A DNA stretch of 64,000 nucleotides from Mycobacterium syngnathidarum (GTDB lineage: Bacteria > Actinomycetota > Actinomycetes > Mycobacteriales > Mycobacteriaceae), in NCBI RefSeq assembly GCF_001942625.1, contig NZ_MLCL01000062.1:124001-188000 (forward strand), given 5' to 3'. The translations under genes were made by a program, and so were the position numbers. Positions 27,139-36,952 of the stretch are shown here, in pieces. The notes under the pieces were generated by a model. That model saw only the letters and a program-made list of their open reading frames with translations, did not search any database and had not been told where the DNA came from. Positions within the stretch are counted from its first letter, which is position 1. Each line of letters opens with the position of its first letter.

Positions 27139-27792
27139 ATGGCCAAGGCCGCCGCCAAGAACATCCCCAACAAGCTGACTGCCAACGTGCGTACCCGCAC
27201 CGGCAAGGGCGCCTCGCGTCAGGCCCGCCGTGACGGCAAGGTGCCCACCGTGCTCTACGGCCACGGCACCGAGCCCCAGCACCTCGAGATCAATGCCCGC
27301 GAGTTCGCTGCCGTGCTGCGCCACGCGGGCACCAACGCCGTGCTGACCCTCGACATCGAGGGCAAGGAGCAGCTGGCCCTGACCAAGTCCCTCGACATCC
27401 ACCCGATCCGCCGCAACATCCAGCACGCCGACCTGCTCGTCGTGCGTCGTGGTGAGAAGGTCCACGTCGAGGTCACCGTCACCCTCGAGGGCGACGCCGC
27501 CCCGGGCACCCTGGTCACCCAGGACGCCAACGCCATCGAGATCGAGGCCGAGGCCCTGTCGATCCCCGATCACCTGACCGTGTCGATCGAGGGCGCCGAG
27601 GCCGGCACCCAGATCACTGCCGGCCAGATCGCCCTGCCGGCCGGCGTTTCGCTGGTGTCGGATCCCGAACTGCTCGTGGCCAACATCGTCGAGGCCCCCA
27701 GCGCCGAGGAGCTCGAGTCCGAGGGTGCCGGCGAGGCCGGCGAGGCCGCCGCCGAGGAGCCTGCTGCCGAAGCCGCCGAAGAATCCGAGTAA
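27139..27792 (+). CDS. rplY: 50S ribosomal protein L25 (Ctc, long form)
   Basis: 217 residues. N-terminal L25 5S-rRNA-binding domain ([33 protein letters not shown]) and C-terminal TL5/Ctc beta domain, then an acidic Ala/Glu tail. Binds 5S rRNA in the large subunit. TTAGAGGAGCA precedes ATG 27139. Followed 36 bases later by pth; the pair is conserved as Rv1015c-Rv1014c. Confidence 0.97.
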   Translation: MAKAAAKNIPNKLTANVRTRTGKGASRQARRDGKVPTVLYGHGTEPQHLEINAREFAAVLRHAGTNAVLTLDIEGKEQLALTKSLDIHPIRRNIQHADLLVVRRGEKVHVEVTVTLEGDAAPGTLVTQDANAIEIEAEALSIPDHLTVSIEGAEAGTQITAGQIALPAGVSLVSDPELLVANIVEAPSAEELESEGAGEAGEAAAEEPAAEAAEESE

Positions 27793-27828
27793 TTAGGCTT
27801 CCGAGTAATCAGGTAGGACATTCCGCGA

Positions 27829-28404
27829 ATGGCCGAGCCGCTGCTGGTGGTGGGCCTGGGGAACCCCGGGCCCGCCTATGCCAAGACCCGGCACAACATC
27901 GGGTTCATGGTGGCCGACATACTGGCCGCCCGCATCGGCTCGGCCTTCAAGGTGCACAAGAAATCTGGCGCCGAGGTGGTTACCGGGCGGCTCGCGGGAG
28001 CTCCGGTGGTACTGGCCAAGCCTCGCTGCTACATGAACGAATCCGGCCGCCAGGTCGGACCTTTGGCCAAGTTCTACTCCGTACCGCCAGCCCGGATCGT
28101 GGTCATCCACGACGAACTCGACATCGACTTCGGCCGGATCCGGCTCAAAGTCGGTGGCGGAGAAGGTGGCCACAACGGGCTGCGGTCGGTCGCGTCAGCC
28201 TTGGGCAGCAAGGACTTTCAGCGAGTCCGCATCGGGGTGGGTCGCCCGCCTGGCCGCAAGGATCCGGCGGCATTCGTGTTGGAGGCCTTCACCGCCGCCG
28301 AACGCGCCGAGGTGCCGACAATCTGCGAGCAGGCCGCCGACGCCACCGAGCTGCTGATCGCTCAGGGCCTGGAGCCGGCCCAGAACACCGTGCACGCCTG
28401 GTGA
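27829..28404 (+). CDS. pth: Peptidyl-tRNA hydrolase
   Basis: 191 residues. Releases tRNA from peptidyl-tRNA lost by stalled ribosomes. Signature [20 protein letters not shown] with catalytic His22, then [10 protein letters not shown] and [14 protein letters not shown] with the supporting Asp. Normal length; ATG 27829 six bases downstream of a weak purine run. Operon with rplY. Confidence 0.97.
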   Translation: MAEPLLVVGLGNPGPAYAKTRHNIGFMVADILAARIGSAFKVHKKSGAEVVTGRLAGAPVVLAKPRCYMNESGRQVGPLAKFYSVPPARIVVIHDELDIDFGRIRLKVGGGEGGHNGLRSVASALGSKDFQRVRIGVGRPPGRKDPAAFVLEAFTAAERAEVPTICEQAADATELLIAQGLEPAQNTVHAW

Positions 28405-28483
28405 CATCTCGGCTTGCACCGAAGCCGGGCATGGGCATATTTCCCTATATCCGCGGAACTACCAGGTGGGTAGCGTTTTCCGC

Positions 28484-29020
28484 ATGCCTCCTCTGAACGC
28501 AACGATCGGGCTGCTGCTCGCAGTCCCCGCCTTGGCGAGTTGCCAGTTCTCGGTGTCGGCCGGCCAGCCTGACTACGAGAAGCTCGAAAACGCCATCGCC
28601 GACACGTTGAACGCGACGTACGAAAAGATCTCCAGCCAGGTTTCGGGAGTGGAATGCCCTCGGCAGGCAGAAGCGCCGAAAAAGGGCGACACCTTCATCT
28701 GCAAGGCGGATCTCGAGGGTGAGGACGTACGAGTCCAGGCCACCCTGACCGATGACGACGGCAACGTCGATTACCGCACGATGGACACCGTCTACGACCT
28801 ACAGGCGTTGGCCGTGGAACTGTCCGGGAACATCTCGGCCGACCGCGGGTTCGAGGTGACGGTGTCGTGCGGTGATGGGTTGAAGGTAGTCGAGATCGGT
28901 AAGTCGTTCGAGTGCGTCGCCGCCGACCGGCGTGGCGATACCCGTCCGGTCAAGGTAACCGCGGGCGGCGTCGATGAGGAAGACCGCTGGGAACTGATCC
29001 TGGAAGAAGGCGACGAATAG
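28484..29020 (+). CDS. DUF4333 lipoprotein
   Basis: 178 residues. Lipobox ALASC with Cys20. Two DUF4333-like repeats follow: one around SSQVSGVECPRQAEAPKKGD with FICKADLEG, and one around FEVTVSCGDGLKVVEIGKSF with ECVAADRRGD; each holds a Cys pair likely to form a disulfide. Exported, lipid-anchored, function unknown. ATG 28484 is used; GTG 28466 in frame is possible. Not part of the M. tuberculosis pth-pks16 interval. Confidence 0.8.
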   Translation: MPPLNATIGLLLAVPALASCQFSVSAGQPDYEKLENAIADTLNATYEKISSQVSGVECPRQAEAPKKGDTFICKADLEGEDVRVQATLTDDDGNVDYRTMDTVYDLQALAVELSGNISADRGFEVTVSCGDGLKVVEIGKSFECVAADRRGDTRPVKVTAGGVDEEDRWELILEEGDE

Positions 29021-29061
29021 GTCGTACGCACAGCTGTTTGGTCGGATAACCTGCCTGCCTT

Positions 29062-31719
29062 ATGGCAGGTATCGTCGGGCGCGTCGCGCTCATGGAGGTG
29101 CTGGCCGACGCCTGGCGCCAGGCATGCGGCGGCGGCGGGCAGGTGTTGGTGCTGCTCGGCGACGCCGGCGTCGGCAAGTCCAGCGTGCTCGGCTGGCTGG
29201 CCGAGCGGATCGGCCGGCAGGCACGCACGGTCACCTGCCGCGGTGAGGAACTGTCGCTGCCGCTGTCGACGGTGGCCGACTGCGTGTCCGCGTTGCGTTC
29301 GCCGGCGATCTCGGCCGTCGGCGGTATGCCCGGCACGGATGTGTTTCAAGCGGCGGAAGTGCTGCGCGACACGCTGAATCAGGCCGGCCCGACCGCATTG
29401 TTGATCGACGATATCCACGATGCCGATCCGTCCAGCCGCACGGCGGTGAGCCTTGCTCTGCGCCGGTCGCCAGTCAGCGGGGTGCTCGTGGTGATCACCG
29501 CGCGGAGCACGCCGGCGATGCATCGTTTTGCCGAAGGGTTCCGCGTCGAACAACTTGATGGGTTACCGATCGACGCCGCGGCCGAGTTGCTGGAGACTTC
29601 CAGCGAGCGGCCGGTGGCACCCGAGGTCGCACGCAAGCTGTTGGAAGTCGCTGCGGGTAATCCGCTCGCACTGACCCACCTGCCGGATGCGTTGTCCTCC
29701 GACCAGCTCGCCGGTTCGGCGCGGCTGCCCGATGAGCTCCCCCTCGTCGGTGACTTGCACACCGTGTTCACTCGCCAACTTCCACTCGCCGGCACCGCCG
29801 CCAGAGAGGTGTTGGATCTGGCCGCGGTATCGGCGAGCGGAACCTGGTCGGTGATCGCCGAGCTGCGCCCCGGCCTGGTCGTCGACGGAGTGGCGGCACT
29901 CGAGGACGTCGGGCTGGCCCGGCTCCACGAAGGAGTGCTGACTCTGCGACATCCCTTGCTGCGGACCGCCGCGCTGCGCGCGATGCCACAGTCTCGTTGG
30001 CGTGCCCTCAACCTCGAGCTGGCCGCATCGTCGGCGACACCCGAGCACATCCGGCTGCTGCATCGGGCGCGGGGCACGTTGGGCCCCGACGAAGAACTTG
30101 CGGACGCGCTCACCGACGCGGCGCATGTGCAGCGGATGCTCGGCGCCACCGCCGCGGCCGCCTACGCGCTCGACTGCGCGGTCGAGTTGACCGAGTCTCC
30201 GGTGCGCCGCGCCCAACTGCACATGGAGACGGCCGGATTACTCGCTGTAGCGGGCGAGCCGTTGGCGGCGCGATATCGGTTGGAGGCTGTGCTGGCCGAC
30301 CCGTCTTGCCGTGACCTGCACGTCGCTGCCACGGTCTCGTTGGCCACACTGGAGGCCGTCGATGGTGCTCCTGCGGTTGCATGGCAACGACTTTCCGAGT
30401 GCGCGGCCGCGGCGTCGCGCGACGACATCGGCATTCTGTATGCCAGGATGGGTATTCCGCTCGGCATGTTGGGGCTGGTCGGTGACATCGTCCAGAACGC
30501 CGAGACGGCCGTCGAACTGTGCAAGCCCAGTACGCCGGAGTGGGTGGCGGCACGGTTGACGCTCGCGCACGCCGCCTGCGCCAGCGATGAGGCGCGGGCC
30601 AATCATCTGGTCGACGAGCTGCTCGGCGACCTGCAATTAGACGGTGTGGTGGAGGTGGACCCCACCGTCGGCCTGCATCTCGGCCGAGCGTTGTCCATCG
30701 CGGAACGGTACAGCACCGCTGTCGAGATACTGACCCCACTGAGCACTCGACTACGAGGTGAAGGTGCGCGAACCAGCTTGGCGATGACCTTCGGCGCACT
30801 GGGTGAAACTCGGGTCCGCTCATCACGATTCGACGAGGCACTGGTCTGTCTGGACGAGGCGATCGCACTCAGTCTTGCCACTGGGCAGCGCGCCTTCGCC
30901 CCGTTCTGGTTGTCGTTGCGGGCGCGGGTGCGGGCCATCCGGGGTGACGATCGGGCCGCCGACGATGATCTGGCGCTCGGATTCAGCATCTCCGACGAGC
31001 TACATACCTTCGGCGCCAGGTACTTTCTGCTTGCCAATGCCGGTCTGGTGGCGCTGAGCGCCGGACGGTACGCCGACGCTGTTGCCGCACTTGAGGAGTG
31101 CTGGTCATTCGAGCAGTCAGGCGGTCTCCTGGCTCCGCAGTTGGCTCGCTGGCACGCCGACCTGGTCGAGGCCCTCGTCGCAACCGGACGCCGCGATGAG
31201 GCCGTCCCGGTTCTCGCCCATCTCACAGCGGTTGCCGACACCCCAGGCTGTAGCCGGTGGACCCGCGCCACCACATTGCGTGCCCAGGCACTGATGTGTG
31301 CGGACGCCGACCGGGATGAAGCCCTACGATTGGCCGACGCGGCCCTACAGACCTACGACCGAGACGTCGACGCGTTCGACCATGCCAGGACCTTGAAGAT
31401 AGCCGCGGAATTGACCCCGGACCCAGATCGTCGCCAGGTGACGAGGATGAAGGCACAGTACGGTTTCCGCAGAGTGGGAGCGTCGGCGTGGTCGGCGCAG
31501 GGTCCGGCCGTGGAATCACCGCCAGGAATGTCCGGACTGACCGATACCGAACGGCGGGTGCTGATCGAGGTCTCCAACGGCCTCACGAATCGTCAGATCG
31601 CCAACGTGCTGCAGATGAGCAGCAAGACGGTGGCGAACCACCTTTATCACGTGTATCGCAAACTGGGTGTCGCTTCGCGCACCGAGGCCGCACGGGTCAT
31701 TCTGCTCGCGCAGGGCTGA
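29062..31719 (+). CDS. Large LuxR-family ATPase regulator
   Basis: 885 residues. An N-terminal AAA/STAND NTPase has Walker A at 33-41 (GDAGVGKSS) and Walker B LLIDDIHD near 113-120. A long helical TPR-like middle (Ala/Leu/Glu-rich, residues about 330-780) precedes a C-terminal LuxR/GerE helix-turn-helix, LTDTERRVLIEVSNGLTNRQ then IANVLQMSSKTVANHLYHVY. This is the LAL/MalT-like class: ligand and ATP binding drive DNA binding. A TAACCT box at 29047-29052 ends nine bases before ATG 29062, allowing a leaderless transcript. Stands alone; target unknown. Confidence 0.9.
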   Translation: MAGIVGRVALMEVLADAWRQACGGGGQVLVLLGDAGVGKSSVLGWLAERIGRQARTVTCRGEELSLPLSTVADCVSALRSPAISAVGGMPGTDVFQAAEVLRDTLNQAGPTALLIDDIHDADPSSRTAVSLALRRSPVSGVLVVITARSTPAMHRFAEGFRVEQLDGLPIDAAAELLETSSERPVAPEVARKLLEVAAGNPLALTHLPDALSSDQLAGSARLPDELPLVGDLHTVFTRQLPLAGTAAREVLDLAAVSASGTWSVIAELRPGLVVDGVAALEDVGLARLHEGVLTLRHPLLRTAALRAMPQSRWRALNLELAASSATPEHIRLLHRARGTLGPDEELADALTDAAHVQRMLGATAAAAYALDCAVELTESPVRRAQLHMETAGLLAVAGEPLAARYRLEAVLADPSCRDLHVAATVSLATLEAVDGAPAVAWQRLSECAAAASRDDIGILYARMGIPLGMLGLVGDIVQNAETAVELCKPSTPEWVAARLTLAHAACASDEARANHLVDELLGDLQLDGVVEVDPTVGLHLGRALSIAERYSTAVEILTPLSTRLRGEGARTSLAMTFGALGETRVRSSRFDEALVCLDEAIALSLATGQRAFAPFWLSLRARVRAIRGDDRAADDDLALGFSISDELHTFGARYFLLANAGLVALSAGRYADAVAALEECWSFEQSGGLLAPQLARWHADLVEALVATGRRDEAVPVLAHLTAVADTPGCSRWTRATTLRAQALMCADADRDEALRLADAALQTYDRDVDAFDHARTLKIAAELTPDPDRRQVTRMKAQYGFRRVGASAWSAQGPAVESPPGMSGLTDTERRVLIEVSNGLTNRQIANVLQMSSKTVANHLYHVYRKLGVASRTEAARVILLAQG

Positions 31720-31771
31720 CCCGCCCCCGATCATCCCCCGCGGCGTCGCAATCGGGGATTCCGAAGTCCGG

Positions 31772-32806
31772 TCAGACACCCCGGATTCCGCTGTCCACCA
31801 CCTTGACGGTCTTGTGCGGAAACCGCTTCTCGGCATGCGCCTTGGCCGCCGAGTTCGGCAGCACATACAGCGTCTCCCGCTTGTCTCGCAGGGGTTTGAG
31901 CACCCGGTCCATGAACTCCTGGCGGTCATCGAGGTAGGGCTCGATGACGTCCTCCCCCGCCGGGCACACCGCAAGGCAGTAGGCCGCCTTGTAGTTGGCT
32001 TTGAAGGACAGGCTCTGCCACATCGACGCATTCTCTGAATCACTTACCCGGGAACGGAATTCGGCGGCGTCAGCACTGTCGGCGACGGTCTGCGCCCAGT
32101 CGGTGAAGCCACCCATGAACTCGCGGTAGTTGTGCACCGAGCAGGCGACGAAATCGAACTCGCCGTCCTTGCCGATCGCGCCGACCGGGCAGGCCGCCAC
32201 ACACAGCTTGCATTCCAGGCACGGGGAATAGTCCAGCGGCTCACCGTAACTGCTGATCGGTGTGCCGACCAAGATGGTGGCCAGCAGGATGAAGTTGCCG
32301 AACCTCGGGTGGATCACGTTGCGATGGATTCCCATCACTCCCAGCCCTGAGGCTACCGCGACGGGCTTGTGCGCCACCACCCAGATCCGCCCGGGGTACC
32401 TGTCCATCTCCATCGGGAAGGTTGCCGACGGGTTCACCGCGCGATGGCCGGCATCCTCCAACGCCCGGGTGATCCGGTGGGCCGCCTCGTTGATGATCTC
32501 CCCACTACGGTGGAACTCCTGGTTGGCCACGCTACGGGTGGACGAGCGCACGTTGTCGCGGTTCATCTTCACCACCAGTGAGATGTAGCTGCGCACCCCC
32601 GGCAGCGCGGCCTCGACGTGCTCGCGCTCAGAGGCCAGGTCCGGGTTGTCCGCACCAGCGAAGGCGACGTCGTCGGCCCCGGCGTCCAGACACAACGCAC
32701 GCAGCCAGTCGGCGTCGATCATGTCCGGGGCCGGGGCCTCCGAACGGGCACGCACCGCGCGTACGGTCGGGTGGTCGGCCAGCCGCGGCGGAAGCTTCGA
32801 TGTCAT
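31772..32806 (-). CDS. 4Fe-4S reductase related to epoxyqueuosine reductase (QueG-like)
   Basis: 344 residues. A ferredoxin-like cluster CLECKLCVAACP uses Cys196, 199, 202 and 206; further cysteines at 222, 277 and 281 (AYCLAVCP) complete a second cluster. The N-terminal half resembles the cobalamin-binding part of QueG and reductive-dehalogenase-like proteins (GLGVMGIHRNVIHPRFGNF). True QueG proteins have a different C-terminal HEAT region, and no tRNA-queuosine genes are nearby, so the substrate is open; an electron-transfer or reductive role in the cytoplasm is likely. A perfect palindrome with a built-in -10 box lies immediately upstream. Confidence 0.75.
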   Translation of the reverse strand: MTSKLPPRLADHPTVRAVRARSEAPAPDMIDADWLRALCLDAGADDVAFAGADNPDLASEREHVEAALPGVRSYISLVVKMNRDNVRSSTRSVANQEFHRSGEIINEAAHRITRALEDAGHRAVNPSATFPMEMDRYPGRIWVVAHKPVAVASGLGVMGIHRNVIHPRFGNFILLATILVGTPISSYGEPLDYSPCLECKLCVAACPVGAIGKDGEFDFVACSVHNYREFMGGFTDWAQTVADSADAAEFRSRVSDSENASMWQSLSFKANYKAAYCLAVCPAGEDVIEPYLDDRQEFMDRVLKPLRDKRETLYVLPNSAAKAHAEKRFPHKTVKVVDSGIRGV

Positions 32807-32810
32807 GACG

Positions 32811-32834
32811 CTGAGTATAGTTCTCTATACTCAG
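32811..32834. promoter_or_regulatory. Perfect palindromic operator with leaderless promoter
   Basis: CTGAGTATAG and CTATACTCAG, ten-base arms around TTCT, lie four bases upstream of the ATG at 32806. Read on the reverse strand, the arm contains TATACT, a good -10 hexamer placed for transcription to start at or near the ATG. A bound dimer would block RNA polymerase. No regulator gene is adjacent. Confidence 0.7.
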
Positions 32835-32988
32835 CGCGCAAGGGCGCAACCGCTCGGCGTGAAGAAACGGTTCCGGCCCGATGCGCACCCGCCCGGCCCT
32901 GCGTAGCGGCGCCACAAACCACCGCGGGCGGGCGCGTCACGAAAGACACGCCCGCCCGCGGATGTTCGATTCCGACTCGGCGAAATGA

Positions 32989-33216
32989 CTAGCGACGACC
33001 CCCGGGCATACCCAGCCACGGGAACACCGGGATGTTGGCCGGCGGCGCAGTGGTGCCTGGCCTGACCTTGATCGAGGTGCTGCCGTTGGTCGAACAGATC
33101 GTCTTGGTGGCGGTGTCCTGGCAGGTCGGTCGAGCCGACGCCACGGGCGCCGAAATAACCGAGGCTGCCGCCAATCCCGCCATCACGAAAGCGAACTTGC
33201 CGCGACCTGTCATCAT
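32989..33216 (-). CDS. Small secreted protein, unknown
   Basis: 75 residues. Signal peptide MMTGRGKFAFVMAGLAAASV ends near ASARP. The mature part is about 45 residues with two cysteines (PTCQDT, TICSTNG) and a Pro-rich end. GGAAAGGGAAGGAC precedes ATG 33216; the longer in-frame start at 33291 would abolish the signal peptide. It lies 75 bases after another small exported protein and may share its transcript. No family recognised. Confidence 0.65.
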   Translation of the reverse strand: MMTGRGKFAFVMAGLAAASVISAPVASARPTCQDTATKTICSTNGSTSIKVRPGTTAPPANIPVFPWLGMPGGRR

Positions 33217-33290
33217 GTCCTTCCCTTTCCGGGCTACGACCGCGATACCAGAATGGTCATGCGCTGAACGCGCCGGCTTCCGCTCGCTCA

Positions 33291-33722
33291 TCAGGGGCAG
33301 GCCGATACGACAACGGGCGAATCCGCATCCAGCGGAGTGTTGTTCGCCGCCGCTCGATTGAACGCGTCCTGGCGCGCAGCCTCCACAGTGGCCCCGGCGC
33401 CGCCGGCCACCGCATGGTTGCTCGGGCTGGCGACCGACACGATGCAGAGGTTGTCGTTGGTCACCTCGTCAGCCGTACATTCGACGCCACCGGCGTTCTG
33501 GCACGCCGCGATCACCGCCGCAGAGGCCTCTTCACTGGTGTCACCGGTCGCGGTGAAACCGCCGAGCGTGTCGATGAATTCGCCCGTACCCACTGCCGCA
33601 AAGATGTCTTCGGGGTCTTCGACATAGCCCCCAGGCCCGCCTGCCCACGCGGTGCCCGCGGAAATCCCGGCAGCAATAACGCCTGCGCCAAGAATCGCCG
33701 AAACCCATCGGGAATTGACCAT
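33291..33722 (-). CDS. Secreted cysteine-containing protein, DUF4189-like
   Basis: 143 residues. Signal peptide cleaved near TAWAGG. The C-terminal half has the loose pattern of DUF4189 domains: AACQNAGGVECTADE, NLCIVSVASPS, GGAGATVEAARQDA and a last Cys three residues from the end; cysteines could form two disulfides. The resemblance is weak and no function is known. Upstream (33723-33925) is a 203-base gap with no recognisable gene; a near-duplicate GCAAATTcACGT / GCAAATTgACGT is seen there. Confidence 0.65.
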   Translation of the reverse strand: MVNSRWVSAILGAGVIAAGISAGTAWAGGPGGYVEDPEDIFAAVGTGEFIDTLGGFTATGDTSEEASAAVIAACQNAGGVECTADEVTNDNLCIVSVASPSNHAVAGGAGATVEAARQDAFNRAAANNTPLDADSPVVVSACP

Positions 33723-33925
33723 GCTGGTCCTCTCGTCAAAGTGGTTTCCGCGTCAGAATACGCAAATTCACGTCGACGATGGGCAAATTGACGTGCTGTC
33801 ATCGCATTTGCTTACAACAATGGAAACCCAGCACGAAAAGCGCGCCGAAATCCCGCGAGATTACCCAAAGTGCTGCCCGCGAGCGGCGTGTCGCGGAGCG
33901 GACACGCGCGGTCGCGGCGCAAAGA

Positions 33926-35560
33926 CTAGGTGACCAGGGAGACCGAGTTGGCGCGACGCAGCTTGCCCGACGGGGTCTTCGGGATACTCCCGGGCCCGAG
34001 CACCACGACATTGCGCGGACGCATATCGACCTCGGAAACCACCTCGTGAGCCACCTGATGTTCGATCCGGCGCACCTCGGCCGGGTCCTGCCAAGCATTG
34101 GATTCCACCGCGACGGCGAAGGTCTCACGCGAGTGTCCGGCATCAAGCCGCACGGCGACGGCACAGCCGGGACGCACGCCCTCGACGCGGCCGGCGGCAC
34201 GCTCGATGTCGGTCGGGTAGATGTTGCGCCCGGCCATGATGATCACGTCCTTGACGCGACCACACACGATGATGTTGCCCTCTTCGGTGATGTAGCCCAG
34301 ATCGCCGGTGTCGTACCAGCCGTGCTCGTCCTGGGCCGGCAGGAATCCGCCCATGGTGATGTAGCCGGGAGTCAGAGATTCGCCGCGCAACTCGATGACG
34401 CCGACGCCGCGGGCGGGCATCACGTCGCCGTGCTCGTCGACGACGCGCGCCTCGAGATCCTGCAGGAGCGGACCGAGGGAGGCCAGCCGCTTGGTGTTGC
34501 CCTTGGTGGCGGGCACGGCGCGGCGCAATGCGGCCAGCAGATCGGCGTCGACCTCGTCGACCACCAGACCGGCGTTGCACGGCGAGAACGACACCGCCAG
34601 GCAGGTCTCGGCCATGCCGTAGGCCGGCAGGATCGCCGACTCCGGAAGACCGAAGGGCTTGCCCGCGTCCAGCAGGTCCTCGACGTCGGCCGGCTCCACC
34701 GGCTCGGCACCCGAGAGCGCGAACCGCAGTGTGGACAGGTCGTACTCGCCCGGCTTGGCCTGACGGCGCAACCGCTTGGCGAACAGTGCGTAGGCGAAGT
34801 TGGGCGCCGCGGTCATGGTGCCCTTGTACTTGGTGATGAGCTTGGCCCACAGCAGGGTGTCGCGCAGGAAGTCCATCGGCGTGACCTTGACGAGCTCGGC
34901 GCCGAAGTACATCGGGATGGTCAGGAAGCCGACCATGCCCATGTCGTGGAAGCAGGGCAGCCAGCTCACCATGACGTCCTTGTCGACGTCGTACTCCGCA
35001 CCGATGAACATGGCCTCGGCGTTGGAGTGGATGTTGCGGTGCGTGATCTGGACGGCCTTAGGAGACCCTGTCGAGCCAGACGTCAATTGCATCAGCGCCA
35101 GGTCGTCCTCGCCGGTCTCGACCGGATCGACCGGGTCAGATGCCAGCAGGTCGGCGACGGTAAGGACCTTGACCCCTTTTTCTTCGAGCACCGGGATGGC
35201 CACCAGGAACGGCTCGGAGACGATGACGGCGTCGGCCTCGATCATCCCGATCACGTTCATCGTGTCTTCGGCCCACACCGCCAGGTCCGTGCGCGGGGTC
35301 GGCTGGTGCAGCATGGTCAGGCTCGCGCCCCGCATCCACACACCCTGCGCCGTCGGCGCGATCTCCACCGGGAAGCCGGCCAGCACGCCGACCGCGTCTC
35401 CGTGGCCGATTCCGGCGGCGGCCAGGCCGCCGGCGATACGCCGGGCCCGTTCGTGAACCTCACCCCAGGTGTGGCGCACCGGCTCGTGCGGCTCGCCAGT
35501 CACCATGCCGCGCTTGCTCTCACGAGCGTTGCGGAACATCTTCTCGGTGAATCTGCTCAC
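33926..35560 (-). CDS. pks16: Fatty-acyl-AMP/CoA ligase-like protein Pks16
   Basis: 544 residues, the same length as Rv1013. ANL-superfamily adenylating enzyme: A3 motif [14 protein letters not shown]5 region YGMAETCLA, and A7 YDTGDLGY with the later [20 protein letters not shown]. The FAAL-like insertion is not clear. It activates a carboxylate, probably a fatty acid, as acyl-AMP; despite the name it is not a polyketide synthase. GTG 35560 follows AAGGAGGTCGTC, a very strong ribosome-binding site. Next to pth in M. tuberculosis; separated here by accessory genes. Confidence 0.92.
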   Translation of the reverse strand: MSRFTEKMFRNARESKRGMVTGEPHEPVRHTWGEVHERARRIAGGLAAAGIGHGDAVGVLAGFPVEIAPTAQGVWMRGASLTMLHQPTPRTDLAVWAEDTMNVIGMIEADAVIVSEPFLVAIPVLEEKGVKVLTVADLLASDPVDPVETGEDDLALMQLTSGSTGSPKAVQITHRNIHSNAEAMFIGAEYDVDKDVMVSWLPCFHDMGMVGFLTIPMYFGAELVKVTPMDFLRDTLLWAKLITKYKGTMTAAPNFAYALFAKRLRRQAKPGEYDLSTLRFALSGAEPVEPADVEDLLDAGKPFGLPESAILPAYGMAETCLAVSFSPCNAGLVVDEVDADLLAALRRAVPATKGNTKRLASLGPLLQDLEARVVDEHGDVMPARGVGVIELRGESLTPGYITMGGFLPAQDEHGWYDTGDLGYITEEGNIIVCGRVKDVIIMAGRNIYPTDIERAAGRVEGVRPGCAVAVRLDAGHSRETFAVAVESNAWQDPAEVRRIEHQVAHEVVSEVDMRPRNVVVLGPGSIPKTPSGKLRRANSVSLVT

Positions 35561-35928
35561 GACGACCTCCTTGGCTTCCGCGGCGCGGGCACCGGCGACA
35601 GTGCGCCAGGTGCAGTTGCCCGGTTATCCATGCTCCGCCCGGTGTGCGCTGCTTTTGGGTAGGCGCGCGCACACGATTGGGGAGCAGTTATGTCTCGAAA
35701 AGGTGATGCCCCGGTACCGGGGATACAGCTCCGCGACCGCCCACCGTGACCGGCGGCGGGCGCATAAGTCGCATCCGATGCGACATCGCTAGCATTCACC
35801 GCCGATCATCTTAAGAGACCCTTAAGTAACTGGCCAAACCCTCACGTCAATTGAGGCCTGCGTCACATTTCTCCCCTCACGCCGGCCCGCCGCCGAAAAC
35901 CGCGGACAACGCCAGTCCGGCCTCTTTC
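35561..35928. other. 368-base non-coding interval between pks16 and ispE
   Basis: No convincing gene on either strand; the small Rv1012-like gene expected here from M. tuberculosis order is not seen. It contains the palindrome GTCGCAT/ATGCGAC (35768-35784, spacer CCG) and a CTTAAG pair five bases apart near 35812-35828, which could be operators. Confidence 0.5.
35768..35784. promoter_or_regulatory. Perfect 7-base-arm palindrome upstream of pks16
   Basis: GTCGCAT (35768-35774) and ATGCGAC (35778-35784) with CCG between. About 210 bases upstream of the pks16 start. Possible operator or small hairpin. Confidence 0.3.
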
Positions 35929-36903
35929 TCAGGCTGAGCTCGACGGTTCCGGCACGACCCGGGCACCGCTCACAGGTCCGCTGGCCACCCGCACAGTCCG
36001 GCACACACCCGCCCCGGCCAGCTCCGCGCCCACGTCCACCGCCGACGTCGACGACGGACACAGGAACGCGCACGTCGGGCCCGAGCCGGACACGATGCCG
36101 GCCAGCGCGCCCGCGTCCACCCCGGCACGCAAGGTCCGGCGCAGGTCCGGATACAAGCTCAACGCGGCCGCCTGCAGGTCATTGCCCAACAGCGCGGCCA
36201 GTTCGGCCGGATCGCCGGAGGCCAGCGCCGCGACCACGGGTTCAGGTTCTTCGACCCGCGGCGGGCCTCCGGTCGAGGTGTCCGCACGCAGCCGATCCAG
36301 CTCACCGAACACCTTCGGGGTGGACAGCCCCTTGTGTGCGAACGCCAGCACCCAGTGGAAGGTATTGCGGGCCAGGACCGTGGCGAGCTCCTCACCGCGG
36401 CCGGTGCCCAACGCCGTGCCGCCGTGCAGCGCGAACGGGACATCGCTGCCCAGCCGCGCGGCCAGCGCATGCAGATCACGCCGGGGCACGCCGAGCTCCC
36501 ACAACGTGTTCATCGCCACCAGCACCGCGGCGGCATCGGCACTGCCGCCGGCCATGCCACCGGCGACCGGGATCGACTTGTCGATGCTGATCGCCACGTC
36601 CGGCGCCCGGCCCACGTGCTCGGCCAGCAGCTCGGCCGCACGCCAGGCCAGGTTGCGCTCGTCGGCGGGCACCGACTCCACGCCCTCACCCTCGACCGTC
36701 AGCGACAGCATGTCGGCATTGCGCACCGTTACCTCGTCCAGCAGCGAAACGGCATGGAACACCGTGGTGAGGTCGTGGTAGCCGTCGTCGCGCACATCGC
36801 CGACGGCCAGATACAGGTTCACCTTGCCGGGGACGCGCACGGTGACGGAGCCGGTGGGGACCCACTCGGAGGCGATACTGCCGTCGGATGCTGACACGGC
36901 CAC
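35929..36903 (-). CDS. ispE: 4-diphosphocytidyl-2-C-methyl-D-erythritol kinase
   Basis: 324 residues. GHMP kinase of the MEP isoprenoid pathway. Substrate loop [17 protein letters not shown] loop [15 protein letters not shown], and the third motif [12 protein letters not shown]. The usual actinobacterial start at the PTGSV region is a GTC codon here, so GTG 36903 is used, adding about 14 residues. In M. tuberculosis it follows rpfB and ksgA in one operon; here a kinase gene on the opposite strand separates it from ksgA, so it must have its own promoter. Confidence 0.95.
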   Translation of the reverse strand: MAVSASDGSIASEWVPTGSVTVRVPGKVNLYLAVGDVRDDGYHDLTTVFHAVSLLDEVTVRNADMLSLTVEGEGVESVPADERNLAWRAAELLAEHVGRAPDVAISIDKSIPVAGGMAGGSADAAAVLVAMNTLWELGVPRRDLHALAARLGSDVPFALHGGTALGTGRGEELATVLARNTFHWVLAFAHKGLSTPKVFGELDRLRADTSTGGPPRVEEPEPVVAALASGDPAELAALLGNDLQAAALSLYPDLRRTLRAGVDAGALAGIVSGSGPTCAFLCPSSTSAVDVGAELAGAGVCRTVRVASGPVSGARVVPEPSSSA

Positions 36904-36952
36904 GACACTATCGCCGCCACCCCGTGGTTGTCGGTGAACTTAAGCTGAGACG

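Noticed and set aside
33779..35662. Forward open frame of 627 codons over pks16
   Set aside because: Antisense shadow of a clear adenylating enzyme; rich in Arg, His and Gln with no recognisable motif.
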